This document shows, in pieces, positions 5,416 through 12,204 of a stretch of 12,204 nucleotides of DNA. The notes under the pieces are model-generated. The model did not search any database and was not told the DNA's origin. It was given only the letters and a program-made list of their open reading frames with translations. The translations under genes were made by a program, and so were the position numbers. This stretch comes from an uncultured Prevotella sp. (GTDB lineage: Bacteria; Bacteroidota; Bacteroidia; Bacteroidales; Bacteroidaceae), in contig URFI01000049.1 of the NCBI GenBank assembly GCA_900547085.1, positions 1 through 12,204 of the forward strand, written 5' to 3'. Numbering within the stretch: the stretch's first letter is position 1; every line of letters begins with the position of its first letter.

Positions 5416-6540
5416 ATGAGATTTACATTATCAAGCAGTGCTTTAAACAGTCGCTTACAAACACTTTCAAAGGTTATCAACAGCAAGAATTCATTGCCAA
5501 TTCTTGACAGTTTCCTCTTCGATATTCAAGATAAACAGCTGAACATTACCGCCAGTGACAGTGAAAATGTCATGCGCACATCATTGCACCTTGATGAATG
5601 TGATGGTGAAAGCAAGTTTGCTGTGCCCAGCCGCACCATTCTTGACGCCGTTAAGGAGTTGCCAGAGCAACCGCTGACTTTTGAAGTGGATGTGACCAAT
5701 TTAACCATTCAGATACAATATCAGAATGGTGTATACAACTTCACTGCTCAAAATGCAGCAGAATATCCCGAATCACAAGCAATACCAGATGGTGCAACCG
5801 TCATTACGATGAATGCTGGGATTCTCAATGACAACATCAACCGTTCTCTCTTTGCCACAGCACAAGACGAGCTGAGGCCTGTCATGAACGGTATATATTT
5901 CGACCTGACGAGCGACAGTTTGGCAATCGTGGCAAGCGATGGACACAAACTCGTTAGAAACAAAAACTTCAAACTAAAGAGTGAAACGCCGGCATCGTTC
6001 ATCTTACCCAAGAAACCAGCCATGTTGCTAAGAAACGTTCTGACAAAAGACGAGGGAGATGCTGTCATCAAATTTGATACAAAGAACGCCGAAATACATT
6101 ATGCAGGAGGATCATTATCGTGCAGATTGATAGAGGGCAGATACCCTAACTACAACTCTGTCATTCCGCAGGACAATCCCAATCAACTCACCGTCGATCG
6201 CAAGGGCCTCTTGGGTGCCTTGAGACGCATCCTACCCTTTGCCAGTGAAAGCAGCCAACTGGTACGGCTTCATCTGGAAACTGGTAAACTGGAGCTCTCT
6301 TCCGAAGACATAGACTTTGCGACAAGTGCCAAGGAAAGCATCGTTTGCGATTACTCTGGCCAAACCATGAACATTGGTTTTAAGGGCAGTTCGTTGACAG
6401 AGATTCTCACCAACCTTGAAAGTGAAGACGTAACCATTCAACTGGCTGACCCAAGCCGTGCAGGTGTCATTGTCCCGACGACACAGGAGGAAGACGAAGA
6501 CATCCTGATGCTCATTATGCCTATGCTGCTCAATGACTAA
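5416..6540 (+). CDS. dnaN: DNA polymerase III beta subunit (sliding clamp)
   Basis: A 374-residue protein, the usual length for bacterial beta clamps. It starts MRFTLSSSALNSRLQTLSKV and has NSLPILDSFLFDI at about 24-36, SRTILDAVKELP (about 71-82), FATAQDELRPVMNGIYFDL (about 146-164), ASDGHKLV (about 173-180), and GRYPNYNSVIP near the start of the third domain. It ends LMLIMPMLLND, matching the conserved clamp C-terminus that shapes the partner-binding groove. Three domains of about 120 residues form a ring-shaped dimer that tethers DNA polymerase III and binds repair proteins. A strong promoter lies just upstream, and the exonuclease gene downstream suits a replication/repair cluster. dnaA and recF are not adjacent, unlike in many bacteria. 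The call is secure. Confidence 0.98.
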   Translation: MRFTLSSSALNSRLQTLSKVINSKNSLPILDSFLFDIQDKQLNITASDSENVMRTSLHLDECDGESKFAVPSRTILDAVKELPEQPLTFEVDVTNLTIQIQYQNGVYNFTAQNAAEYPESQAIPDGATVITMNAGILNDNINRSLFATAQDELRPVMNGIYFDLTSDSLAIVASDGHKLVRNKNFKLKSETPASFILPKKPAMLLRNVLTKDEGDAVIKFDTKNAEIHYAGGSLSCRLIEGRYPNYNSVIPQDNPNQLTVDRKGLLGALRRILPFASESSQLVRLHLETGKLELSSEDIDFATSAKESIVCDYSGQTMNIGFKGSSLTEILTNLESEDVTIQLADPSRAGVIVPTTQEEDEDILMLIMPMLLND

Positions 6541-6559
6541 CATACAGCAACTCGCATGA

Positions 6560-6619
6560 GGAAAGGCATATCTACCCGGTGTGGAAAAACATATATTCCG
6601 ATATCGGGTAGATATTTCC
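6560..6619 (+). other. Two-tier hairpin between dnaN and the exonuclease gene
   Basis: ATATCTACCCG (6568-6578) pairs perfectly with CGGGTAGATAT (6605-6615), an 11-bp stem. Inside its 26-nt loop, GGAA (6583-6586) can pair with TTCC (6596-6599). Outside, GGAA (6560-6563) can pair with TTCC (6616-6619) across a bulge. The following sequence is T-rich (ATTTTATT) but not a clean T-run. It could be a terminator or attenuator for dnaN, or an RNA-processing site, since no promoter is visible before the next gene. Confidence 0.55.
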
Positions 6620-6647
6620 ATTTTATTCATAGACAAGTCACTTAAAA

Positions 6648-7502
6648 ATGAAACTGAATTTAAAGAAACCAATCATAGTTTTTGACCTCGAGACAACAGG
6701 ACTTGACTTAGTAAAAGACCGTATCATCCAAATATCTTACATCAAAGTATTTCCTGACGGAAAAGAAGAGCGCGAGAACATTCTTGTCAATCCTGAAAAG
6801 AACATACCTCACGAAGTTTCTGCCTTGACAGGCATTACCAATGAAGATGTTGCGGATGCACCCAAGTTCCAAGATATAGCGCAAAATCTATCAGAAGAAT
6901 TTAAAGGTTGCGATTTTGCAGGCTATAATTCGAATCACTTTGACATACCAATACTGGCGGAAGAATTCCTGCGTGCAGGCATTGACTTCGACTTCAGTAA
7001 AAGCAGTTTGGTTGATGCCCAAGCTATCTTTCACAAGATGGAGCGACGCAACCTGGCGGCAGCTTACAAATTCTATTGTGGACGGAAAATGGAAGACGAC
7101 TTTGAAGCCCATCGGGCAGACCAAGATGCTGAGGTGACTTATCGTGTATTGATGGGACAATTGGACAAATACAACCCCGAAACAGCCGAAGAAGCTGACA
7201 GAGCATTGCCCAACGACATGAAATACTTGGCCGAATTTTCCAAGATGAATGACAATGTCGATTTTGCCGGCCGTATAGTTTGGCAAGACATGAAAGGTCC
7301 TGACGTCAAGGTGTTGACCACAGAAGACGGTTCACCCATGAGACAAGAAGTGTTCAACTTCGGTAAATATAAAGGTTGTGCCGTGACAGAAGTTCTTCTA
7401 AAAGATCCAGGCTATTACAGTTGGATGTTATCCAATGACTTTACCAACAACACGAAACAGGTGCTCACCCGTATACGCTTACGAGAGTTTAACAAGAAAT
7501 AA
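6648..7502 (+). CDS. DEDDh 3'-5' exonuclease with ExoX-like C-terminal domain
   Basis: A 284-residue protein of the DnaQ/RNase T exonuclease superfamily. Motif I is VFDLETTGLD (Asp13, Glu15), motif II is NSNHFDIP (Asp99), and motif III is HRADQDAE (His155, Asp160), giving the complete DEDDh set for two-metal 3'-5' hydrolysis. After a linker, residues 236-284 (FNFGKYKG, then DPGYYSWML) resemble the C-terminal module of ExoX-like exonucleases. Residues 181-230 are a less conserved spacer. It lies 107 bp after dnaN and 30 nt before the next gene. It may be annotated as the Pol III epsilon subunit, but the ExoX-like tail argues for a separate repair or proofreading-type exonuclease; no clear beta-clamp-binding motif was picked out by eye. 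Substrate preference cannot be read from the sequence. Confidence 0.92.
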   Translation: MKLNLKKPIIVFDLETTGLDLVKDRIIQISYIKVFPDGKEERENILVNPEKNIPHEVSALTGITNEDVADAPKFQDIAQNLSEEFKGCDFAGYNSNHFDIPILAEEFLRAGIDFDFSKSSLVDAQAIFHKMERRNLAAAYKFYCGRKMEDDFEAHRADQDAEVTYRVLMGQLDKYNPETAEEADRALPNDMKYLAEFSKMNDNVDFAGRIVWQDMKGPDVKVLTTEDGSPMRQEVFNFGKYKGCAVTEVLLKDPGYYSWMLSNDFTNNTKQVLTRIRLREFNKK

Positions 7503-7532
7503 GAACGATTGGCGCACTGATTTTTTTAACAG

Positions 7533-8450
7533 ATGAAGAAGTTTGTATCCCTCCTCATATTCAGTCTTTTCTTGGCTGCTGGCGTCTATTCGCCGGTATA
7601 CAGTCAAGAATTGAATGCGCATATCCATATCAACCATAACCAAATACAAGGTACGGATGCCAGCATTTTTGAGAATCTGGAGCAGACACTCACTAGGTTC
7701 ATCAATGACAGGCAGTGGACCAACCTGAAGTTCCAACGCATAGAACGCATTCCATGTAATTTCAACATTACGGTGACCAAATACGATCAAGCCACAAACA
7801 TGTTCACTTGTCGGGCATTGATTCAAGCCAATAGACCCGTGTTCAACTCTGCTTACACCACCACATTATATAATAATACAGACAACGACTTTAATTTTGA
7901 GTTTGCTCAATTCGACCAACTCGAATTCAATGAAGAGTCCATCAATAACCAGCTCACTGCTTTGATAGCCTATTATGCTTATCTCATCATTGGATTGAAT
8001 CTGGACTCCTTCTCCCCCATGGGCGGTGAAGACATACTGCAAAGATGCCTCAACCTGACCAACAATGCGCAGAATCTTAATTTTACGGGCTGGAAATCAT
8101 TCGATGATAGCCGAAACCGTTTTGCCATCATCAACGACTACATGGATAGTGCCATGTCACCCTTCCGTCAACTGCAATACGATTATTACAGAAACGGATT
8201 AGACCAAATGGCCACAAACGTTGAGCGAGGCAGAACAAACATCACGACCGCATTGGAAGAGGGATTGAAAAAAAGTCACGAAAACAGACCGTTAAGCTTG
8301 TTGCCACAGATATGGACCGATTATAAGCGTGATGAACTGGCCAACATCTACAGCGGAAAAGGAACCCAGAAAGAGAAAGAGCGGGTCTACGAAATACTGT
8401 TTTCCATCAACGCTTCCCAAAACAATGCATGGGAAAAAATCAAAGAATAA
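7533..8450 (+). CDS. DUF4835 family secreted protein (PorD-like)
   Basis: A 305-residue exported protein. Residues 1-24 form a signal peptide (MKKF, a hydrophobic core, then PVYS before QELNA), with likely cleavage after Ser24. The mature part starts ELNAHIHINHNQIQGTDASI and contains ERIPCNFNITVTKYD, a beta-rich middle (SAYTTTLYNN), LIAYYAYLIIGLNLDSFSPMGG (about 146-167) and a helical C-terminus. This order matches the DUF4835 family from memory, some members of which are labelled PorD and linked to type IX secretion; that functional link is not shown here. The protein is probably periplasmic or outer-membrane-associated. The gene starts 30 nt after the exonuclease, and its stop lies 2 nt before the recN start codon, so translational coupling with recN is likely. 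Confidence 0.82.
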   Translation: MKKFVSLLIFSLFLAAGVYSPVYSQELNAHIHINHNQIQGTDASIFENLEQTLTRFINDRQWTNLKFQRIERIPCNFNITVTKYDQATNMFTCRALIQANRPVFNSAYTTTLYNNTDNDFNFEFAQFDQLEFNEESINNQLTALIAYYAYLIIGLNLDSFSPMGGEDILQRCLNLTNNAQNLNFTGWKSFDDSRNRFAIINDYMDSAMSPFRQLQYDYYRNGLDQMATNVERGRTNITTALEEGLKKSHENRPLSLLPQIWTDYKRDELANIYSGKGTQKEKERVYEILFSINASQNNAWEKIKE

Positions 8451-8452
8451 AG

Positions 8453-10114
8453 ATGCTGAAGCAATTACATATTCAAAACTTTACGCTGATTGATGAACTC
8501 GACATCAACTTTTATCCCGGTTTTTCTGTCATTACGGGCGAAACAGGAGCAGGCAAAAGCATTATACTTGGCGCCATTGGCCTCTTGAAGGGCAATCGCG
8601 CTGACACGAAACTCATCAGAACAGGAAAGGAAAAATGCTTGATTGAAGCTCATTTTGATGTCAGCAAATACAATCTTCTCCACTTTTTCGAAGAGAATGA
8701 CATCGATGATGATGCAACAGACTGTATCGTGAGAAGGGAAATCTACAGCTCAGGAAAGAGCAGGGCCTTTATCAACGACACGCCAGTACCGCTTGCCACC
8801 ATGAAAGAATTGGGGGAACAATTAATAGATATCCATTCGCAGCATCAAAACCTTTTGCTCAACCAGGAAGACTTTCAACTACAGGTCGTCGACATCATTA
8901 CGCAGGACAACAAGAGTTTGGCCCAATATCAGACTTGTTATCAAGAATACAAGAAGGCTGCTGAACAGTTGGAAGAATTGAAAGCTGACATTGCAAAAAG
9001 TCAAGAAAACGAAGAGTTCTTACGCTTTCAGTATGGTGAACTCGCACAAGCACAACTTGTTGAGGGTGAACAGGAAGCCATCGAACAGGAACTCGCCACG
9101 CTCGAACATGCAGAAGAAATTAAGACAGCCCTGTATCAATCAGAACAGTTGTTGTCCGCAGAATCGGTTGGCGTCATCGAAGCACTAAGAACGATTACTC
9201 AACAACTGGATGGCATCAAGGAAGTTTACTCGCCCATTGAAGAGGTTGCACAAAGAATAGAAAGCTGTTATATCGAACTAAAAGATATAGAGAACGAGAT
9301 TCAGAACAAAACGGAAAACATTGAATTCGACCCTCAACAGCTGGCAAAACTTCAAGAGCGAATTGATTTAATCAATGCATTGGAGCACAAATTCCATGTG
9401 GAAACCGTTACCGAATTACTCACTCAACAAAAGTTAATAAAAAAACAACTGGAGCATATCGACCATAGTGACGAAGAGTTACAAAAACAACAAGCACACG
9501 TTGACCAACTGCTCATAGAATGTACGAAGAAAGCCAATCAACTAACAACAATAAGACAAAAGGCTGCGAAAGCCATTGAAAAAGAAATGTCGAGTCGCTT
9601 GGTTCCTCTTGGCATCCCTAACATCCGTTTCAAAGTTGAAATCACCCAGAAACCATTAGGAAACAAAGGGCAAGATGGCGTTTCTTTCTTGTTTAGCGCC
9701 AATACCAATTCACCCTTATTACCCGTATCACAAGTTGCTTCCGGTGGTGAGATAGCGCGCGTCATGCTGTCATTAAAGGCTATGATTAGTGGGGCTGTCA
9801 AACTTCCTACCATCATTTTTGATGAAATAGATACGGGGGTAAGTGGCAGTGTTGCCGAGAAAATGGCACACATCATGGACGAAATGGGCAAGAACGATCG
9901 GCAAGTTATCAGTATAACTCATCTTCCACAAATCGCTGCCCTTGGAAAAACTCACTATAAGGTAAGCAAGTCTGAGTCAAAAGACAGTACGGTAACCAAC
10001 ATGTATGAACTTAACCAAGACCAACGTGTACAGGAAGTGGCTCAGATGCTGAGTGGAAGTAATGTCACTGAAGCAGCTCTTGCCAACGCACGCGAACTTT
10101 TAAATATGAAATAA
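8453..10114 (+). CDS. recN: DNA repair protein RecN (SMC-like ATPase)
   Basis: A 553-residue RecN. The Walker A motif GETGAGKS is at 29-36, the Q-loop region DIHSQHQNLLL at about 126-136, a long Glu/Gln-rich coiled coil spans about 155-385, the ABC signature VASGGE is at 428-433, Walker B LPTIIFDEID at 451-460, and the switch His at about 490 (ITHLPQ). Length and order are standard. RecN acts early in double-strand break repair as an SMC-like ATPase on DNA. The ATG at 8453 is preferred because it gives the canonical start MLKQLHIQNFTLIDEL and follows the previous stop by 2 nt. An in-frame ATG at 8429 would add eight residues overlapping the upstream gene and does not look conserved. The next gene begins 8 nt downstream, suggesting one operon. 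Confidence 0.97.
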   Translation: MLKQLHIQNFTLIDELDINFYPGFSVITGETGAGKSIILGAIGLLKGNRADTKLIRTGKEKCLIEAHFDVSKYNLLHFFEENDIDDDATDCIVRREIYSSGKSRAFINDTPVPLATMKELGEQLIDIHSQHQNLLLNQEDFQLQVVDIITQDNKSLAQYQTCYQEYKKAAEQLEELKADIAKSQENEEFLRFQYGELAQAQLVEGEQEAIEQELATLEHAEEIKTALYQSEQLLSAESVGVIEALRTITQQLDGIKEVYSPIEEVAQRIESCYIELKDIENEIQNKTENIEFDPQQLAKLQERIDLINALEHKFHVETVTELLTQQKLIKKQLEHIDHSDEELQKQQAHVDQLLIECTKKANQLTTIRQKAAKAIEKEMSSRLVPLGIPNIRFKVEITQKPLGNKGQDGVSFLFSANTNSPLLPVSQVASGGEIARVMLSLKAMISGAVKLPTIIFDEIDTGVSGSVAEKMAHIMDEMGKNDRQVISITHLPQIAALGKTHYKVSKSESKDSTVTNMYELNQDQRVQEVAQMLSGSNVTEAALANARELLNMK

Positions 10115-10122
10115 ATAGCACA

Positions 10123-11814
10123 ATGATACATCCAATACAATCAAGAACAATTCTAACCCTCACCACCCTCATTGCCTTGCTGCTAGGAGGACATTCCCAG
10201 GTTAACGCACAGTCTGCAAATGTAAAAAAGGCAGCAAAATCGGTTTTCTCATTAACTACGTTCAAGGCCGATGGAACCTTGCTTAGTTCAACACGTGGTG
10301 TATTTGTTGGAGAAAATGGAGAGGCAATCAGCACATGGAAACCTTTTGTGGGAGCCGACAGTGCTGTAGTGATTGATGCTCAAGGCAAGGCCATGACGGT
10401 TGACGTTATGATTGGAGCGAACGAACTATATGACGTATGTAAGTTTAAAGTAATAGGAAACACCACTCCTGCAAAAATCGCTGCGTCTACCTCGAAGGCG
10501 AATGAAAAAGTATCTGTCGTAGGCTATTCCATCAAATCACTTGACATCAAGCAAGTTCCTATCCAAAAGGTGGAAACCTTTATGGATAAGTACGCCTATT
10601 ATATCTTCTCTTCCGAAGCACCGGCGAACAAGGAAGGCTGCCCTTTCGTGAATGCCAAGGGTGAGGTCATTGGTATATTGCAACATGCCAACAGTGCCGA
10701 CGAGACACATGCTGTGGATGCAAAGTTCATGAACGACATGAAAGTAAACACCGGACTGAGCATTGCTGACCCTGTATTGCGACAAACTTCGATACGTACA
10801 CAAATGCCAAGTAAGGAATCAGAGGCACTGGTCATGCTGATGATGTCAAGAGAACAGAATCATAAGAACTATCTCAAATATGTGCAAGACTTTAAACGTC
10901 TGTTCCCGCAATCTGTCGATGGATATGTAGCGCAAGCAAACATTTTTGCCAGCAAAGGACAGCTTGCACAGGCTGCCGACGAGATGGAAACGGCAATCAA
11001 GCGTGCTAAAAACAAGGATGTAGCTCACTCCGAGTATGCCAAGCTCATCTATCAGCAGCAACTTTATCAGCCAGACTCCACCTTTACGCAATGGTCATTA
11101 GATAAAGCACTTGATGAAGCCACACAAGCAAACAACATCAATCCACTTCCTGTGTACCAGCACCAACAAGCACAGATTATTTTTACAAAAGGAAATTATC
11201 AAAAGGCCTATGACATGTTCATGGCGCTAACGAAAACATCGTTACGTTCTGGTGAACTATTTTACGAAGCTGCACAGGCAAAAACTCAACTCAAAGCTGA
11301 CGAGAAAGAGATTCTAACCTTATTGGATAGTGCCGTCGCAGCCTGTCCACAGCCTTTGACACCAGTGGCTGCTCCCTATGTGTTGGCACGCGGTGTAGCA
11401 TACGACCAAATTGGCGAATACAAAAAAGCATTGGCGGATTATAATCAATATGACACGTTGATGCTGGGCAGAGCCAGTCATGAATTTTATTACACGCGCT
11501 ATAAGTGCAATTCACAGCTGCGAAGATATCAACAAGCCTTGAACGACATTGCTCATGCAGCTGTTTTGAATCGGCAAGAACCTACTTACTTAGCAGAGAT
11601 GGCTTCGCTACAATTGAAAGTGAATTTATACGAAGATGCCATCAAAACGGCCGATCTGTGCATTGCTATCGCACCAAGTTATGCCGATGCCTATCTCATT
11701 AAAGGGTTAGCCCAAGTACAAAACAAGCAAAAGAAAGAAGGACTGGAATCCTTGAATAAAGCGAAAGAATTAGGCGATACCAGAGCTAAAGACTTTATCA
11801 ACAAATACAAATAA
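10123..11814 (+). CDS. Secreted TPR protein with degenerate trypsin-like (pseudoprotease) domain
   Basis: A 563-residue exported protein. A signal peptide covers about residues 1-30 (hydrophobic 10-22, likely cleavage near VNAQ). Residues 31-215 follow the trypsin/HtrA layout: SVFSLTTFKADGTLLSSTRGVFVGENGEAIS, then YDVCKFKV, SVVGYS, and EGCPFVNAKGEVIGIL. The usual catalytic His region reads STWKPFVGAD with no His, and the GNSGGP nucleophile region reads NKEGCP, with Glu171 in place of Ser. Asp104 may be retained. Proteolysis is therefore unlikely. Residues about 265-553 hold six or so TPR-like helical pairs, for example GEYKKALADYNQY (431-443), YEDAIKTADLCIAIAPSYAD (503-522) and GLESLNKAKELGD (540-552). 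TPRs usually bind other proteins, so a periplasmic scaffold is a reasonable inference. The gene follows recN by 8 nt. The exact family is not recognised. Confidence 0.85.
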   Translation: MIHPIQSRTILTLTTLIALLLGGHSQVNAQSANVKKAAKSVFSLTTFKADGTLLSSTRGVFVGENGEAISTWKPFVGADSAVVIDAQGKAMTVDVMIGANELYDVCKFKVIGNTTPAKIAASTSKANEKVSVVGYSIKSLDIKQVPIQKVETFMDKYAYYIFSSEAPANKEGCPFVNAKGEVIGILQHANSADETHAVDAKFMNDMKVNTGLSIADPVLRQTSIRTQMPSKESEALVMLMMSREQNHKNYLKYVQDFKRLFPQSVDGYVAQANIFASKGQLAQAADEMETAIKRAKNKDVAHSEYAKLIYQQQLYQPDSTFTQWSLDKALDEATQANNINPLPVYQHQQAQIIFTKGNYQKAYDMFMALTKTSLRSGELFYEAAQAKTQLKADEKEILTLLDSAVAACPQPLTPVAAPYVLARGVAYDQIGEYKKALADYNQYDTLMLGRASHEFYYTRYKCNSQLRRYQQALNDIAHAAVLNRQEPTYLAEMASLQLKVNLYEDAIKTADLCIAIAPSYADAYLIKGLAQVQNKQKKEGLESLNKAKELGDTRAKDFINKYK

Positions 11815-11985
11815 AGCCACTTCTCTTTATGTAAGGTCGTCTACAAACACACACGGCTCTTTCAATTGAGCAAGGATGCTCGATGTAAAAAACAAGCATG
11901 CCCATTAGTAGGTACGCGAATGGAACTGCTATTTGCGACACGATATGAAAATAAGGCTGGTTGGCAATCAACTCCGTCCAAATCT
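11815..11985. other. Intergenic region after the TPR gene
   Basis: No convincing gene or promoter is seen. A small hairpin GAGCA (11868-11872) / TGCTC (11877-11881) with a 4-nt loop and one flanking wobble pair is present. It lacks a T-run and is only a weak candidate 3'-end signal for the dnaN-to-TPR transcript. Confidence 0.4.
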
Positions 11986-12010
11986 GTTAACAAACCTTTC
12001 ATTTGTTAAC
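11986..12010. repeat. Perfect 9-bp inverted repeat (GTTAACAAA / TTTGTTAAC)
   Basis: GTTAACAAA (11986-11994) and TTTGTTAAC (12002-12010) are exact reverse complements with a 7-nt spacer. Each arm itself contains the palindrome GTTAAC. On the minus strand the repeat lies directly after the TGA of the open frame described at the right edge, so it could be that gene's 3'-end hairpin; alternatively it could be a dimeric-regulator site. Confidence 0.6.
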
Positions 12011-12043
12011 TCAATTCGTTTTCTTTGACAAAACAAAATTGAG
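12010..12043. repeat. Second inverted repeat abutting the first
   Basis: CTCAATT (12010-12016) pairs with AATTGAG (12037-12043), and GTTTT (12018-12022) pairs with AAAAC (12030-12034), giving 12 bp interrupted by a 1x2 internal loop, with a 7-nt apical loop. It shares base 12010 with the preceding repeat, so the two could stack side by side or compete. Confidence 0.5.
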
Positions 12044-12204
12044 AAATAGACAAAATTGGTAGATATTTGAGGCGTTCAAAGCCTTCAATTCATCATTTTG
12101 TACCTTATTCAAATGGAATAAAGCAGCTATTAACATGCTTTTACCATCTAATTTCCATGTTATAGCTGCCCAATCTGCATCATATAGAAGGGCTTTTCTG
12201 CGCA
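12011..12204 (-). CDS. Possible 3' end of a minus-strand gene, partial
   Basis: The minus strand is open for 63 codons from the right edge to a TGA at 12013-12011. It reads RRKALLYDADWAAITWKLDG followed by KSMLIAALFHLNKVQNDELK and a hydrophobic tail ending FVLSKKTN. The codon entering from outside ends in TG, so it could even be the start codon of a 64-residue protein. The product is not recognised. A 63-codon open frame is modest evidence, and an internal 14-bp inverted repeat (12123-12169) is unusual for coding DNA. If real, the gene converges on the TPR gene, which would fit the hairpins near its stop. Confidence 0.35.
   Translation of the reverse strand, partial: RRKALLYDADWAAITWKLDGKSMLIAALFHLNKVQNDELKALNASNIYQFCLFLNFVLSKKTN
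12123..12169. repeat. 14-bp inverted repeat with one bulged base
   Basis: GCAGCTATTAACATG (12123-12137) and CATGTTATAGCTGC (12156-12169) are reverse complements except for one extra T in the left arm, around an 18-nt loop. No T-run follows on either strand, so it does not look like an ordinary terminator. It falls inside the possible minus-strand frame. Confidence 0.6.

Noticed and set aside
6232..6672. A 146-codon minus-strand open frame over the end of dnaN
   Set aside because: It is antisense to the conserved dnaN C-terminus and passes through the inter-gene hairpin.
8429..8452. Upstream in-frame ATG for recN
   Set aside because: It would overlap the DUF4835 gene and add MGKNQRIK, while the 8453 start gives the typical RecN N-terminus.
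12066..12100. TTTG (12066-12069) and TCATTTTG (12093-12100) as a rightward promoter
   Set aside because: The -7 box has a mismatch at the key second base and the 23-nt spacing is too long.

Overview
The window looks like chromosomal core DNA from a member of the Bacteroidota, most likely a Prevotella-type Bacteroidales. This rests on the gene families present (DUF4270 lipoprotein, DUF3127 protein, DUF4835/PorD-like protein, a short GT5 glycogen-synthase-like protein), on phylum-style promoters (TTTG about 20 bp before TAnnTTTG) and on the general lack of strong Shine-Dalgarno sequences. No insertion sequence, prophage, CRISPR array, tRNA or rRNA was seen. Species assignment is inference.

Left block (1-1687, + strand): the 3' part of a biotin-dependent acyl-CoA carboxyltransferase gene (mmdA/pccB type), a 55-residue OadG-C-terminal-like protein, and a biotin carrier protein with an AMKM site. 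Together these look like a propionyl-CoA carboxylase / methylmalonyl-CoA decarboxylase gene set. The membrane beta subunit (OadB), often next in this phylum, does not follow. Instead there is a 458-bp gap with two hairpins, a promoter-like element and three degenerate 26-nt tandem repeats.

Middle block (2146-4603, + strand): a 268-residue protein resembling only the N-terminal half of GT5 glycogen synthase, a DUF4270 lipoprotein, and a tiny basic ORF. A strong bidirectional hairpin terminator at 4755-4796 separates this block from the convergent minus-strand DUF3127 gene, whose protein ends in an SSB-like acidic DDLPF tail.

Right block (5416-11814, + strand): a clear promoter drives dnaN (sliding clamp). 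It is followed by a DEDDh 3'-5' exonuclease with an ExoX-like C-terminal module, a DUF4835/PorD-like secreted protein, recN, and a secreted TPR protein carrying a degenerate trypsin-like domain. From the exonuclease onward gaps are 2-30 nt, so these probably form one transcription unit mixing DNA replication and repair with envelope functions. Between dnaN and the exonuclease lies a two-tier hairpin.

The final 390 bp contain three notable inverted repeats and an open minus-strand frame that runs off the window, possibly the 3' end of a convergent gene.

No wholly new multi-gene system is evident. The items most worth a second look are the half-length GT5 protein with its repeat-bearing leader, the inactivated protease-TPR fusion, the SSB-tailed DUF3127 protein divergent from dnaN, and the soluble OadG fragment with no OadB beside it.
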